Below, one piece after another: positions 55,201 to 64,000 of a stretch of 64,000 nt of DNA. A program made the translations under genes and the position numbers. Under the pieces are notes generated by a model. The model saw nothing but the letters and a program-made list of their open reading frames with translations. It did not search any database and was not told where the DNA came from. This DNA is from JACDAE01 sp963744875. Its GTDB lineage: Bacteria > Chloroflexota > Ktedonobacteria > Ktedonobacterales > Ktedonobacteraceae. The stretch's first letter is position 1, and each line of letters opens with the position of its first letter. The DNA is taken from positions 1-64,000 of the forward strand of contig CAVUVQ010000009.1 in assembly GCA_963744875.1 (NCBI GenBank), read 5' to 3'.

Positions 55201-55916
55201 CAAGCGTGCCATCAACTGCGTGATACGCTGCTCCAGCGAGGCGGGGAACTCGCGGGTGGCGTCTCGGAGAAGAAGGTGATGCAGTCGGCGACCAACTCCT
55301 CGCAGGAGGGGGCGTCTCGGAGCGAGCGCCAGAGCACCGCCTCGAACTGGGGAGCCAGGTGCTTACCAAGTAGCGAGGCCAGCGTGCTCTTGCCGATGCC
55401 GCCCATCCCCAGGAGCGCTACCAGGCGGCAGCGCTCCTGCACGATCCACTGGGAGAGTTCGGCCACTTCCACCTCGCGACCCGCGAAGTGGCTCACGTCG
55501 AGCGCTCCGACCCAATCAATGCGCGGGAAAGTGGCTGCTTCCATCGCAGGAGCCAGGTCTGAGGCAGCAGGGACCTCGGTGGTGGAAGTGAATACTAGCG
55601 TCGTCTGGGTACTGAGCAAGGCCGAGAGCCAGGTCTCATCAAGGAGTACCCGTTGATGCGCCGTTTTCCACAAGGCGCGGATCTCCTCTTCCTCCCGCCC
55701 CAAAGCGAAGGCGTGCTGCTGCATACACAACGCGACAAAATGTTGCAGGTGTTCAGCTTTAGGATAGGAGCTGCCGACCTCCCACTCGCCGACTGCGCGG
55801 CGGGAGATTCCCAGCAACTGGGCCAGGCCTGCTTGCGTCAGGCCAATGCTTGTGCGCAGTTTCAGCATAGCCTGCCCAAAGGTATAGTCGTGTTCACGAT
55901 AGTCGTGCCGTGGCAT
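52228..55916 (-). pseudogene. HTH-NB-ARC-WD40 STAND protein, many frameshifts
   Basis: Reading down from the ATG at 55916: a Cro/C1-type helix-turn-helix (FGQAMLKLRTSIGLTQAGLA, LLGISRRAVGEWEVGSSYPK), then an NB-ARC ATPase with Walker A LLGMGGIGKSTLA and Walker B CLLVLDNLETLL, a helical part and a short pentapeptide-like stretch (LRGLDLSRLAIRGAYLQGVE), and at least ten WD40 repeats (such as SLAWSPDGHLLASGDFAGT, IRLWE; CVAWSPDGGTLASGSFDHT; LAFTPDSRHLLSGSDDGT), ending at 52228 with SLRALGAVDAEE. The frame changes at about seven places (near 55270, 55005, 54850, 54130, 53820, 52990, 52540). STAND NTPases are signal-activated switches; WD40 acts as sensor. The total would be about 1230 residues. 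Confidence 0.8.
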
Positions 55917-55954
55917 GGGCGTGTTCCTTGCCTTCCATATGACCCGGCGACACC

Positions 55955-56115
55955 CAACCGGCAATGCGAAGCAATAGGGAAGCAACATGCCACCTTCTGG
56001 TAGCTGACTTCCCCTGGCACTCCAGCTATACTGAGGGAGTTGGATGCGCTCACGGCGGGTCCACATTGGGGGGTCTGGGGAACGGTGAAATATTCCAGAC
56101 ACTCCCTGTAACTCA
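55955..56115 (+). repeat. Second copy of the 165-bp leader (see 44275-44440)
   Basis: Matches 44275-44440 in order and orientation, including GTTGGATGCGCTC, GGGTCCACATTG and GGGTCTGGGGAA. Here it lies between the STAND gene (minus strand) and the carbonic anhydrase (plus strand). The short AAACGAGAGAC direct repeat at about 56200-56245 just downstream is separate. Confidence 0.5.
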
Positions 56116-56263
56116 TCTTTGTTAGAATAGCACATTTCAGGTGACGCGCGAAGCTGTCTCCTGAGACGAGCAAACAATGCGATCGCAAGCAGTCAGTATT
56201 AAACGAGAGACGCGGGAAGCAGCGCAGATATTAAACGAGAGACAGATATTAAAGGAGGAGCTG

Positions 56264-56767
56264 ATGAATATAATCGATGAAGCATTGAAAGCAAACGAGA
56301 CCTACGCCAGGAGCTACGATTCCGCCCTTGCTCGTCCACCTACTCCCAGGCTTGCCATTGTCACCTGTATGGATCCCAGGTTAACAAATATTCTGCAGGC
56401 ACTGGGGCTTGGGGCGAGCGACGCCGACGTGATCAGAAATGCTGGAAGCGCCATTACTGAGGATTCCCTGCGGCCGCTGCTCGTTTCCACCCGTGTGCTC
56501 GGTAGCCAGGAAATCATGATTATCAATCACACTGGTTGCGGCATGACGACCTTCAAGGACGAAGAGCTAGACGCAAAGCTGCAGAAGCTAACAGGAACAG
56601 CCGTGGTCGAGCCCGCACGCTTCTACTCGTTCACCGACACCGACCTGGAGGAAAATACCCGGGAACAGGTCCAGAAGGTGAAAGCGCATCCCTGGATACC
56701 GAACATCCCCATCAGAGGATTCGTATTCGATGTCCACACGGGCAAGTTGCGAGAGGTAGCGGCGTAG
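56264..56767 (+). CDS. Beta-class carbonic anhydrase
   Basis: A 167-residue beta-carbonic anhydrase that interconverts CO2 and bicarbonate with a zinc ion. The ligand set is present: VTCMDPRLT supplies the CxDxR with the first Cys and the Asp-Arg dyad, and INHTGCGM the His and second Cys. The fold continues through VIRNAGSAITED and SLRPLLVSTRVLGSQEIMI. The ATG at 56264 stands 3 bases after AAGGAGGAG (56252-56260), closer than usual. It resembles short cytosolic members of the CynT-like type-B group. It would be functional by motif. Confidence 0.9.
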   Translation: MNIIDEALKANETYARSYDSALARPPTPRLAIVTCMDPRLTNILQALGLGASDADVIRNAGSAITEDSLRPLLVSTRVLGSQEIMIINHTGCGMTTFKDEELDAKLQKLTGTAVVEPARFYSFTDTDLEENTREQVQKVKAHPWIPNIPIRGFVFDVHTGKLREVAA

Positions 56768-56784
56768 CGGGAGCAGAATGAAAC

Positions 56785-56970
56785 ATGAAGCACACACCAA
56801 AGAGCTACCCTATCGCTGACAAAACAGTGATAGACAGAGCCATCCAATTTGCTAGTGAGCTTCCAAAGCCCAAGAAGCCTCGGGATGCGCAACGAGATGA
56901 GAGCAAGCGGGGAGAGAGAATTGTAGACAAAGAGGGGAATCCTTTAAACGACAAAAATGTGTCTCCTTAG
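56785..56970 (+). CDS. Small charged hypothetical protein
   Basis: A 61-residue, Lys/Asp/Glu-rich protein: MKHTPKSYPIADKTVIDRAI, then FASELPKPKKPRDAQRDESK. It begins 17 bases after the carbonic anhydrase stop, so it may be co-transcribed. GGGAGCAG upstream is a modest ribosome site. No family recognised; its composition suggests a disordered chain. Confidence 0.4.
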   Translation: MKHTPKSYPIADKTVIDRAIQFASELPKPKKPRDAQRDESKRGERIVDKEGNPLNDKNVSP

Positions 56971-57097
56971 AAGGATGAAAAAGAAATGCTATCGATCGAA
57001 GGAGAATACAAGGAGTATGACACATCGATCGGTCAAGATCCAGATGTCTTCGGACGCCGTTCTCGTTGTGCTGGTTTGGTGAAGTTGTAGTCGTGGC

Positions 57098-58840
57098 ACA
57101 CTGTTTCACCATCTCCGGTTGCTCCGACCATCGAACAACACGTTCGTTTTGCACGTCCACGTTTAGGCATGGATGACGTGATTGATTTTGTCGCGGTGCT
57201 CATCGGATATGTGGTGAGTGGGGAGCGAACGCTGCTCGCCTTTTATGAGCGACTCACTCCTTTTGCGTCCGCCTTTATGACCCTCTTCGGTTGAAAGATG
57301 CTTCCACATCGCTCCACACTCAGCGGTTTTCTTGCGGCCCTGGATCTGCCAACGGTCGAGGCGTGAGTTGCTGTTCTTGAGGATCTCGTGGTGCGAACTG
57401 GGCAGACCAGGCTCCTGGTGGATTATGGGATCGTGAGGGTCACCACTGGTTGGTGGTCGATGTTGATGGCACCAAGCAAGCAGCACGACAGAGAGCCCTT
57501 CCCTCACTTCCTGACCTCCCGCTCCTCATCGACGCTTTGATCAAGTCTGTGCACGGCCTATCTCGGGAGCAAGCGAGGGGAGATCGCTCGGACTAGAACG
57601 ACCGTATTGCAGGCTCATTCCCATCACTGGTTGGGGACGTTCAGTGGAGCGGGCAATGGAGACTATCGAGGAGAATTGGCTCATGCCTGTGAGGTCATCA
57701 TCAGCTATGGGGCCTGGTTCTGTCTGCCACTCTCTCATATCCTGGTTCGCTTAGACGGATTGTATGGCACCGGAGCGGTACTCACTCCTCTTCTCTCCTG
57801 CGGGCTGGGAGTCGTGGTACGTTGCAAAGAGTATGGCTTGCTCGATTTGCCTGCTGTTGCTGCCCGTCTCACTCTGCCGCCGGATTCTCATACCATCCAT
57901 CCTGAGAGTGGAGCGGCACGCTCCCTCTTCGATTGTCCTGACATCGCCCTCTCTGCGACAGGACCTCGTGTTCGTTTACTCATTGCAACGCACCCTGCCA
58001 CATCCACCAACAAACCATCCATTGGGATTCTCCGAGCGGAGACGGTCTATGAACTCTTTCTTACCACTGCCCCCCTTCTTGCCTTCACCGGGGCGGATGT
58101 GCTTGATCTGTATCTGCATCGAGGCTCATTTGAGACGGTCCTCGCCGATGAAGATGTCGAACAGGACCCAGATCGCTGGTGTTCTAGTACCGCTTGCGGC
58201 CAAGAGTTTTGCGAAATTCTGCATCAATGGATATGGAATCTTCGCCTTGATCTTGGCCACCACCTCTCCCCCTCAGTTCTGCGTTTGACCCAATTTGCAC
58301 CCGCTCAGTCTCCTGTCTCCATTCCGGTCCTTGAACCTGCTCAGCCTCCTCTTCCCGTTCAGGAAGAGGCCGTGTATGGGCCTCCCCGATGGGCCCATCG
58401 ATCGTTCACCAAAGGATTTGCCGGGTCAGATTTCACTCTGCAACCGGATGGAACCATCTGCTGTCCAGCGGGTCAGTCGCTTTCCGTCCACGAACGCAGG
58501 CCTGAACGTAATGGCTCCGTCCGTCTGGTCTATGGGGCTCGAATGAGGGATTGCCGTCCTTGTCTTCTTCGAGATCGGTGCCAAGAATAGCCAACGACAC
58601 TCAAGCCACGGCAGGTGAGCGCAATTGTTTGGCCCATGCTCCTGGCCCACTGGTTTCGACGATCTCTCCCCCTCCATTGGTTGCAGATCCATTGGCTCAG
58701 GTGAAACCTCTCCCCATTCTTGCCCCATTTCCCGTCCTGTGGGGGGATTGGCCGCGTAGCCATCTGCGGCGGAACTTCCTTGGGTTGCTTCGCACACAAA
58801 CCGTGGAACTCACTTCTGGATCTCTGCTTAGGAGATGTCT
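57098..58840 (+). pseudogene. DDE transposase remnant with stops and frameshifts
   Basis: Pieces read as a DDE-type transposase of about 500 residues: IEQHVRFARPRLGMDDVIDF at the start, LPHRSTLSGFLAALDLPTVE and later, from about 57607, GELAHACEVIISYGAWFCLP, RLDGLYGTGAVLTPLLSCGL (an Asp in the catalytic fold), ILRAETVYELFLTTAPLLAF and DGTICCPAGQSLSVHE with RDCRPCLLRDRCQE. Internal stops lie near 57364 and 57538, and the frame changes near 58590. The Cys-rich C-terminal box CCPAGQ...C..C...C is also found in several IS families. Its 3' end overlaps the 5' end of the transporter gene. Confidence 0.65.
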
Positions 58841-60192
58841 TCAAAAGACTCCTGAGTGTTATTGGGCCAGGGGTGATTACAGGATTTGCCGATGATGATG
58901 AGTCTGGAATAGGCACGTATTCCCAGACAGGGGCGCAATATGGGTTCAAACTGTTATGGACCGTCCTTTTTATGCTGCCAATGATGTATGTTGTCCAGGA
59001 AATGGCGGGAAGAATTGGGGTCGTTACGGGAGAGGGAGTTGCGAAGAATATCAAACAGTACTATTCCAGATTTCTCCTCTATCCCCTGGTGCTCCTGCTC
59101 CTTATCGCAAATACCATCAACCTGGGGGCCGATCTGGGTGCGATGGCTGCGGGGACTCAACTTCTTGTCCCACAAGCCAATTTTCCTTTCCTGGTCATCC
59201 TCTACGCTACAATCATCTTACTCCTCGTCATTTTTGTGAGCTATAAGCGGTATGCACGTATCCTGAAATGGATCTGTTTATCCCTTGTTACATACGTTCT
59301 GACAGGGTTGCTTATCCCCTTGAATTGGGGGCAGGTTCTTCTTGCGGCGATTGTTCCTCATATTGAATGGAACTTTGCTTTTCTGTTTCTCGTGGTAGGG
59401 ATCTTAGGGACCACGATTTCTCCCTACATGATATTCTGGGAGCCAGATGAGGAAGTGGAGGAAGAAATCGAAGCGGGGATGCTTCCCGTTGGCACAGGGA
59501 AACCGAAACTCAGAAAAGGGTATATCGGCAAGATGAAACTCGACACCTTTGTTGGTATGCTCTGCTCGGAGATTATCACCTTTTTCATTATCGTGACCAC
59601 GGCTGCGACACTGCATGTCCACGGCATTACCAACATTCAAACGCCTACACAAGCAGCGTCGGCATTGCAACCGCTGGTTCATTCCTTTCCACATGCTGGA
59701 CTTCTTACAAAAGTCCTCTTTTCGATAGGGATTATCGGGATCGGCTTTCTTGCGGTCCCGATCTTTGCAGGAAGCAGTTCGTATGCGATCGCGGAAACAT
59801 TTGGCTTCCAAGAAGGTCTGTCTCAACCATTTACGCAAGCAAAAGTCTTCTACCTCATCATCATCGCTTCAACGGCTATTGGGGTGCTGATGAACTTCTT
59901 AGGGATTAACCCATTCTCAGCGCTGATCTATACAGCGGTGCTCAACGGTATCATCGCTGTTCCACTGATCGGGATGATCCTTCTCATCACGAATAACAAG
60001 AAGATCATGGGCACCCATACGAACGGCTGGCTCACCAATACGCTTGGGATGGTCACGTTTGTGGTCATGGGGTTCTCAGCAGTTTTTGCTCTCTACTCAT
60101 TTGTTCATTTAAGGAGGAGAAACCATGGAAAACCAGGAAATTCGGACAGCTCTGGATCGGCATTGGGCTGCCTCCGCGGCTGGGGACATTGA
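58720..60192 (+). CDS. Nramp-family divalent metal transporter-like protein, 5' end disturbed
   Basis: A polytopic membrane protein with about 11 hydrophobic segments. The first conserved block reads VIGPGVITGFADDDESGIGT, the variant of the Nramp metal-binding TM1 in which DPGN is replaced by DDDxSG; the sixth segment has GTTISPYMIFWEP. These belong to an Nramp-related branch whose substrates may be Mn2+, Mg2+ or other ions. The first 30 or so residues of the open frame overlap the transposase remnant; no ATG or GTG start exists between that remnant and the first helix, so the native start was probably lost. The 3' end overlaps the SnoaL-like gene by 68 bases, which suggests a further indel near 60110. 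Confidence 0.8.
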   Translation: MPHFPSCGGIGRVAICGGTSLGCFAHKPWNSLLDLCLGDVFKRLLSVIGPGVITGFADDDESGIGTYSQTGAQYGFKLLWTVLFMLPMMYVVQEMAGRIGVVTGEGVAKNIKQYYSRFLLYPLVLLLLIANTINLGADLGAMAAGTQLLVPQANFPFLVILYATIILLLVIFVSYKRYARILKWICLSLVTYVLTGLLIPLNWGQVLLAAIVPHIEWNFAFLFLVVGILGTTISPYMIFWEPDEEVEEEIEAGMLPVGTGKPKLRKGYIGKMKLDTFVGMLCSEIITFFIIVTTAATLHVHGITNIQTPTQAASALQPLVHSFPHAGLLTKVLFSIGIIGIGFLAVPIFAGSSSYAIAETFGFQEGLSQPFTQAKVFYLIIIASTAIGVLMNFLGINPFSALIYTAVLNGIIAVPLIGMILLITNNKKIMGTHTNGWLTNTLGMVTFVVMGFSAVFALYSFVHLRRRNHGKPGNSDSSGSALGCLRGWGH

Positions 60193-60508
60193 AGCGGAAC
60201 ACGAGATCTATCACGACGACGTTCTCGTCGAGTATCCTCAGTCGGGCGAGCGCATCCGCGGTCGCCACAACATTCAAGCCCTGCGCGGACACCATCCGGC
60301 GAAGCTGGGCTTCAGTATTCGGCGCATCCTTGGGAGAGGTGATCTCTGGATCACCGAGTACGTGCTCAGCTATAACGGGCAGCCAACGCAAACCGTCAGC
60401 ATTATGGAGTTTCGCGATGACAAGGTTGCTCACGAGACGCAGTACTTTGCCGATCCGTTCGAGGCACCGGCCTGGAGAGCTCAATGGGTCGAGCACCAGG
60501 AGAAATAA
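60125..60508 (+). CDS. SnoaL/NTF2-like protein
   Basis: A 127-residue protein with the NTF2-like cone fold: an N-terminal helix (RTALDRHWAASAAGDIEAEH), EIYHDDVLVEYPQSGERIRG, then strands LWITEYVLSYNGQPTQTVSI and MEFRDDKVAHETQYFADPFE. Many members are isomerases, hydratases or lactone cyclases, others bind small molecules; the active-site acids are not decisive here. The ATG at 60125 follows AAGGAGGAG. The ribosome site lies inside the transporter's last codons. Confidence 0.82.
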   Translation: MENQEIRTALDRHWAASAAGDIEAEHEIYHDDVLVEYPQSGERIRGRHNIQALRGHHPAKLGFSIRRILGRGDLWITEYVLSYNGQPTQTVSIMEFRDDKVAHETQYFADPFEAPAWRAQWVEHQEK

Positions 60509-60514
60509 AACCGG

Positions 60515-60543
60515 CCAGGGCCTGCTATACTAGACAGAACAAC
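60515..60543 (+). promoter_or_regulatory. Extended -10 promoter-like element (second copy)
   Basis: Nearly identical to 31498-31526; the core TGCTATACT is at 60523-60531. It starts a few bases after the SnoaL stop and about 130 bases before the MOSC fusion gene, so it could drive that gene. Confidence 0.5.
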
Positions 60544-60672
60544 AAGGAGCAGCAGAAGAGCGAGGCCCCAGGCTCACATTGGGAAAAGTACTACGCCGAC
60601 TTTTTTGTCAAACGCTATCTGTAGGAGAACAAGATCTTTGGAGTGAGGACAAGAGAAGAAAGGAGAGCCTCT

Positions 60673-62417
60673 ATGCCACGATTGCTCTCAGTGAACGTTG
60701 GTCTGCCCCGCGACATCGCCTGGCGTGGAGAAACGGTGCGCACCGCCGTCTGGAAGGAGCCGATCCAGGGTCGGCGCATGGTCCGGCGGCTCAATATCGA
60801 TGGCGATAAGCAAGGAGACCTGGCCGGGCACGGAGGAGAACAACGCGCGGTCTTCGTCTACCAGATGGAGTCCTATTCCTATTGGGAGCGTCAGCTCGGT
60901 CGCAATGACTTCGTCTACGGACAGTTCGGGGAGAATTTTACCATCGAAGGCTTATCTGACGAGGAGGTGTGTATCGGCGACCAGTACCGCATTGGCGATG
61001 CTCTTTTTGAGGTCACACAACCACGTGTCACCTGTTACCGTATTGGCATCCGCATGAACAACCCCCAGATGCCGGCACTGCTGATTGCCCACCACCGACC
61101 GGGCTTTTATCTGCGTGTCTTACAAGAGGGTGAAGTGGAGGCTGGCGCTGAGATCTTCAAGGTCGCTGCTGGCTCTGAACGCATGACCGTCGCGGAGATC
61201 GACGGGATGCTTTATCTGAATGACCATCACCGCGAAAAACTGGAGCGAGCGCTGCGTATCCCCGCTTTGAGTCCAGGGTGGAAGATGTCCTTCCAGGCCC
61301 TGCTTGAGCAGGCGGTGCGAGGGGAGACGACCGGAGGCAATCCTGGACTCGTCCCGGCAAGCGGCCCTCCCCCGGCCTGGCAGGGATTCCGTCCCCTGCA
61401 AGTCTCAGAGATGAAACGAGAGAGCAACAGCGTGTGCTCTCTTGTCCTGGTGCCAGCCGACAACCAACCCCTTGCAGCGGCCCTCCCTGGCCAGTTTGTC
61501 GTCCTACGCCTGAAACCCGGACCAGATGCCCCACCTCTCTTGCGCAACTACTCGCTCTCCGACGCACCCGCGACTGATCACTACCGCATCAGCATCAAGC
61601 AGGAGCTAAACGGCGCGGCCAGCACCTATGTGCATACTCGGGTAAACGTCGGCGATGTGCTTGAAGTGAGTGCTCCACGAGGTTCCTTCACCTTACAACC
61701 TGATACCCGCCCCATCGTCATGCTGAGTGCCGGAGTGGGAGCAACTCCGGTGCTGGCTATGCTCCATGCCCTTGCTGCCGAGGCAACATCGCGAGAAGTC
61801 TGGTGGCTCTTTGGAGCACGCAACCGCGACGAACATCTCTTTGCCCAGGAAGTTCGCCGCCTCCTGCAACTCCTGCCTCACAGTCATAGCTATATTCTCT
61901 ATAGCAGACCTACCCAGGAAGATAGGCCAGGGCTGGACTTTGACGCGATCGGTCATCTCAATATAACTGCACTCAAGGGGATTGGCATGCCCCGTGACGC
62001 GGACTTCTATCTGTGCGGCCCAGCCGCGTTCGCGCAAGATCTCACGCGTGAACTCACGGACTGGGGTGTCAGTAGGGAGCAGATGCACACCGAACTGTTC
62101 GGACCTGCCGCCGCCAGCACACCCGGCCTGATTGGCGCATCCGGCAGCCACCACACCCACCAGCCGGATCTCCTGGTACGGTGGGTCCGCTGGTCTCCTT
62201 TGCTCGCAGCGGCCTCTCTGTTCCCTGGGATACAAAATTCCAGAGCCTGCTCGAATTTGCCGAGGCTTGCGACATTCCGGTGAGGTGGTCGTGCCGGACA
62301 GGAGTCTGTCATAGTTGCGAGAGTGGGCTGATTGCGGGCCTCATAAGCTACCAACCAGAACCACTCGAACGACCTGCCAACGGCATTGCTGTTAATTTGC
62401 TGTTCCAAACCTCGTGA
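60673..62417 (+). pseudogene. MOSC / ferredoxin reductase / 2Fe-2S fusion protein, one late frameshift
   Basis: Residues 1-150 form a MOSC domain (VYQMESYSYWERQLGRNDFV, YGQFGENFTIEG, TQPRVTCYRIGIRM with the conserved Cys that binds molybdenum cofactor or a sulfur carrier), followed by the YiiM-like three-helix end (MTVAEIDGMLYLNDH). From about 240 comes a ferredoxin-NADP-reductase module: LRNYSLSDAP (flavin-binding RxYS), VMLSAGVGATPVLAM and FYLCGPAAFAQDLTREL. The frame shifts near 62190; the other frame supplies a 2Fe-2S ferredoxin end, RWSCRTGVCHSCESGLI, with Cys ligands in CxxxxCxxC, to 62417. The ATG at 60673 has a ribosome site. The physiological reaction is unknown, possibly detoxification of N-hydroxylated or aromatic compounds. 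Confidence 0.85.
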
Positions 62418-62781
62418 TGAGGTCACGCTTGACCTGTAATGTGCCGTCCGATCTCAAGTGAGATGCACCCGTACTTCCTCTGGAAGCCATCAGACTTGCA
62501 GAGGAAGTCTTCTGTCAGAACTCAAACAACATTCTGGCAAGTCAGCCATACTTCTGCTACGCTGATCGTATCAAAACAGGATTCAAATATAATCAAAAAG
62601 GGCCAGATGCAAAAAGCGAAGAAAGGAGAGATCACCAGTCAGGTAGCGTTCATCGCTGAACTGTTTGGAGTGGCAGCCTAAGCTGAACAAAGAAGGAAAC
62701 TTGATGCCCACGCTTCTCCCTCGATTTTTTGCAACACAACCCGAGTTCTCTCCTTGTGCATTGCGTGGGGACAGTGGCTGC
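62418..62781. other. Intergenic, no recognisable gene
   Basis: Contains a 10-bp inverted repeat (ACTTCCTCTG at 62473-62482 and CAGAGGAAGT at 62499-62508) that could terminate the upstream transcript. Otherwise only short, unsupported frames. Confidence 0.4.
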
Positions 62782-63018
62782 TTACTTTCTGGAGATAAAC
62801 TGATTGCCTTGCAGATAAAAACGCAAAGGAGCATCTTTTCCTCTGGTAATTCCTACACGAGGAACGGCGATGATCTCCTCACTAGAAAGGCTAACGCCAA
62901 AGTGATCAGCGGAAGCGATTTTGAGCGGTCCTGCCAACAAAGACGAGCCGTTTAACTGTGGAGTAATATGCATGGCTTGTGTCAACTTCCCCGGCCTGCT
63001 GCACAACTGCCAGAGGTT
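62782..63018 (-). pseudogene. 3-methyladenine DNA glycosylase (MPG type), C-terminal fragment
   Basis: On the minus strand, LWQLCSRPGKLTQAMHITPQ, LNGSSLLAGP, EEIIAVPRVGITRGKDAPLR and FYLQGNQFISRK match the C-terminal 75 residues of the MPG/AAG-type base-excision glycosylase (GPGKL, PRxGI and WRFxxxGNxxVS motifs). The usual GPGKL is RPGKL and WRF is LRF here. The N-terminal two-thirds, including the catalytic Glu region, are absent; an IS1182-type end begins directly upstream. Confidence 0.65.
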
Positions 63019-63019
63019 G

Positions 63020-64000
63020 GAATTCCCCCGATTTTGGGGTTCTCCCGCACTTTGATACTGTTGGCGAACCCGGCCTTAAGCGGCGAATAAAGCCGCAAAT
63101 TTTGAGGTGCGCGTTTTAGCAATTGGCTCTCCTTCCAACCAAGCTAAGGTTCGTGTCACGTTCATCGCTGTTGCAATCATTGAGTGCTGAAGATGGGTTT
63201 TCTCCATCCCTCGATAACGAGTCCGACGCAAGCCAAATGCTCGCACTCCTTGAGAAATTGTGCCCTCAATCCCCGATCTAGCACGATATTTCTCCCAAAA
63301 TGAGGCATCCTTTTGCCGTGCTCTAACAGCTTGCAATGCCTGATGATGCTCTTTGGTACGAATGGAAATAGCCCGTCGTGGAGCCGTGGTACACTGCGTC
63401 TTCATCGAGCAGCATCTGCAATCCGTCACCGAAAACTTGATTTTGATTACCTGATTATCGCGTCGATCCACCGCTGGAGTCCAACTCGAACTCTGTTGTC
63501 CAGCCGGACAGATCATTTTTTGTGCTTCCCAGTCAATCTGAAAGCTGGCCGCATCAAAGCCGCGTTGTTCTTGCGCCTGCCACTTATGGTCAGCACGAGT
63601 TGGCGCGATTAAATCGATCCCGTAATCACGGCGGCTTTGCACAAATTGCTTTGCTTCTGCATAGTTGGTATCGGTTAAATGCTCTCTGGGCAATAAATCC
63701 TTCTTTTTTAACGCGTGATAAATCACCGGTGTCACATCGACATCTCCATTGCCAGCTCGACTCGTGCGCAACATGGGTAATCAATCGAGGTGCATCTTGA
63801 TCACAACTCTCGGTCAGGTGCACTTTGTATCCAGCCCACCACATGGAAATCTTACGTCCATACGTCGTTTCGACATCGTATGGAGAGCAGATCATAGTCG
63901 CTGGTGGAGGGATATTCTCATCAGAACGGAAGCGCACTTGTCTATCGCTTTGTTCAAACTGTTGCACCCAGACACGTCGGAGCGTTTCTACCGCCCGGAG
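63020..64000 (-). mobile_element. IS1182-type insertion sequence, partial, transposase frameshifted
   Basis: The element's end at 63024-63062 (TTTTGGGGTTCT and CCGCACTTTGATACTGTTG) lies left of the transposase gene, whose stop is near 63076. The minus-strand protein runs from the window edge: VRFRSDENIPPPATMICSPY, VETTYGRKISMWWAGYKVHL, then after a frame change near 63770 GNGDVDVTPVIYHALKKKDL, IDLIAPTRADHKWQAQE, CCSMKTQCTTAPRRAIS and ARSGIEGTISQGVRAFGLRR, TRYRGMEKTHLQHSMIATAM. This is the C-terminal two-thirds of an IS1182-family DDE transposase with its Cys cluster and EGTxSQ box. The other end is beyond the window. Confidence 0.75.

Noticed and set aside
1..64000. tRNA, rRNA or riboswitch genes
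   Set aside because: I looked for tRNA arms, rRNA-like conserved stretches and well-known riboswitch cores and found none I could support by eye; a covariance-model search would be decisive.

Overview
The window looks like a mosaic. Its central block (about 5.0-31.3 kb) is a biosynthetic gene cluster of moderate GC with intact reading frames. Around it lie pieces of different character. The large BTAD-ATPase and HTH/NB-ARC/WD40 regulators, the ECF sigma factor with a beta-propeller lipoprotein and the many insertion-sequence remnants are reminiscent of large-genome, multicellular-type Chloroflexota (Ktedonobacteria); this assignment is inference. The first 5 kb are visibly more GC-rich and look like a different donor or a different organism. 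A real transfer and an assembly chimera cannot be told apart from the sequence.

Layout. 1-4.98 kb: a GH28-type pectinase remnant, then a tightly overlapping folK-panB-panC-panD-yqeK-LytR_C run, every gene carrying at least one frameshift or truncation. About 4.98-5.01 kb: an abrupt junction that truncates both the LytR_C gene and a halogenase. 5.0-29.5 kb: the cluster, all on the + strand and largely translationally coupled. It holds one truncated and two intact flavin-dependent halogenases, a type II thioesterase, one large type I PKS (KS-AT-DH-KR-ACP), two DUF1702 proteins, a cation/proton antiporter, two more DUF1702 proteins, a P450, a GMC oxidoreductase, a fused AccD-AccA carboxyltransferase, an SCP2 protein, an asparagine-synthase-like enzyme whose N-terminal Cys nucleophile is Ser, and a DinB-like protein. 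29.5-34.4 kb: IS6-type and IS1182-type debris, a hydrolase pseudogene, a Gfo/Idh/MocA oxidoreductase, a 5'-3' exonuclease, and a small MITE-like insertion inside an IS6 copy.

34.4-44.1 kb: an alpha/beta-hydrolase-rich block (five hydrolases, two of them duplicates) with a thioredoxin-like protein, an isolated nuoB, a site-2-type protease with CBS domains and a RidA protein; its outer leaders are inverted copies of one sequence. 44.2-56.2 kb: a BTAD regulator, an FAD monooxygenase, an ECF sigma factor, a YCF48-like lipoprotein, an MFS fragment, an acyl-CoA dehydrogenase with a duplicated C-terminal end, and a large STAND/WD40 protein. 56.2-64 kb: beta-carbonic anhydrase, a DDE transposase remnant, an Nramp-type transporter, a SnoaL-like protein, a MOSC/ferredoxin-reductase/2Fe-2S fusion, a 3-methyladenine glycosylase fragment and an IS1182-type transposase cut by the window end.

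Reading of the cluster. The AccDA protein could supply malonyl-CoA. The PKS has the domain order of bacterial iterative aromatic synthases (6-methylsalicylate or naphthoate type) but no thioesterase domain, so the separate thioesterase is the likely release or editing enzyme. The halogenases, P450 and GMC enzyme would tailor the product, the amide-ligase-like protein could add a nitrogen or close a ring, and the antiporter may help tolerance. Four DUF1702 paralogues, a family I associate with enediyne cassettes, sit beside a PKS that is not an enediyne PKS. That combination is the most novel part of the window. No tRNA, rRNA or CRISPR array was recognised.
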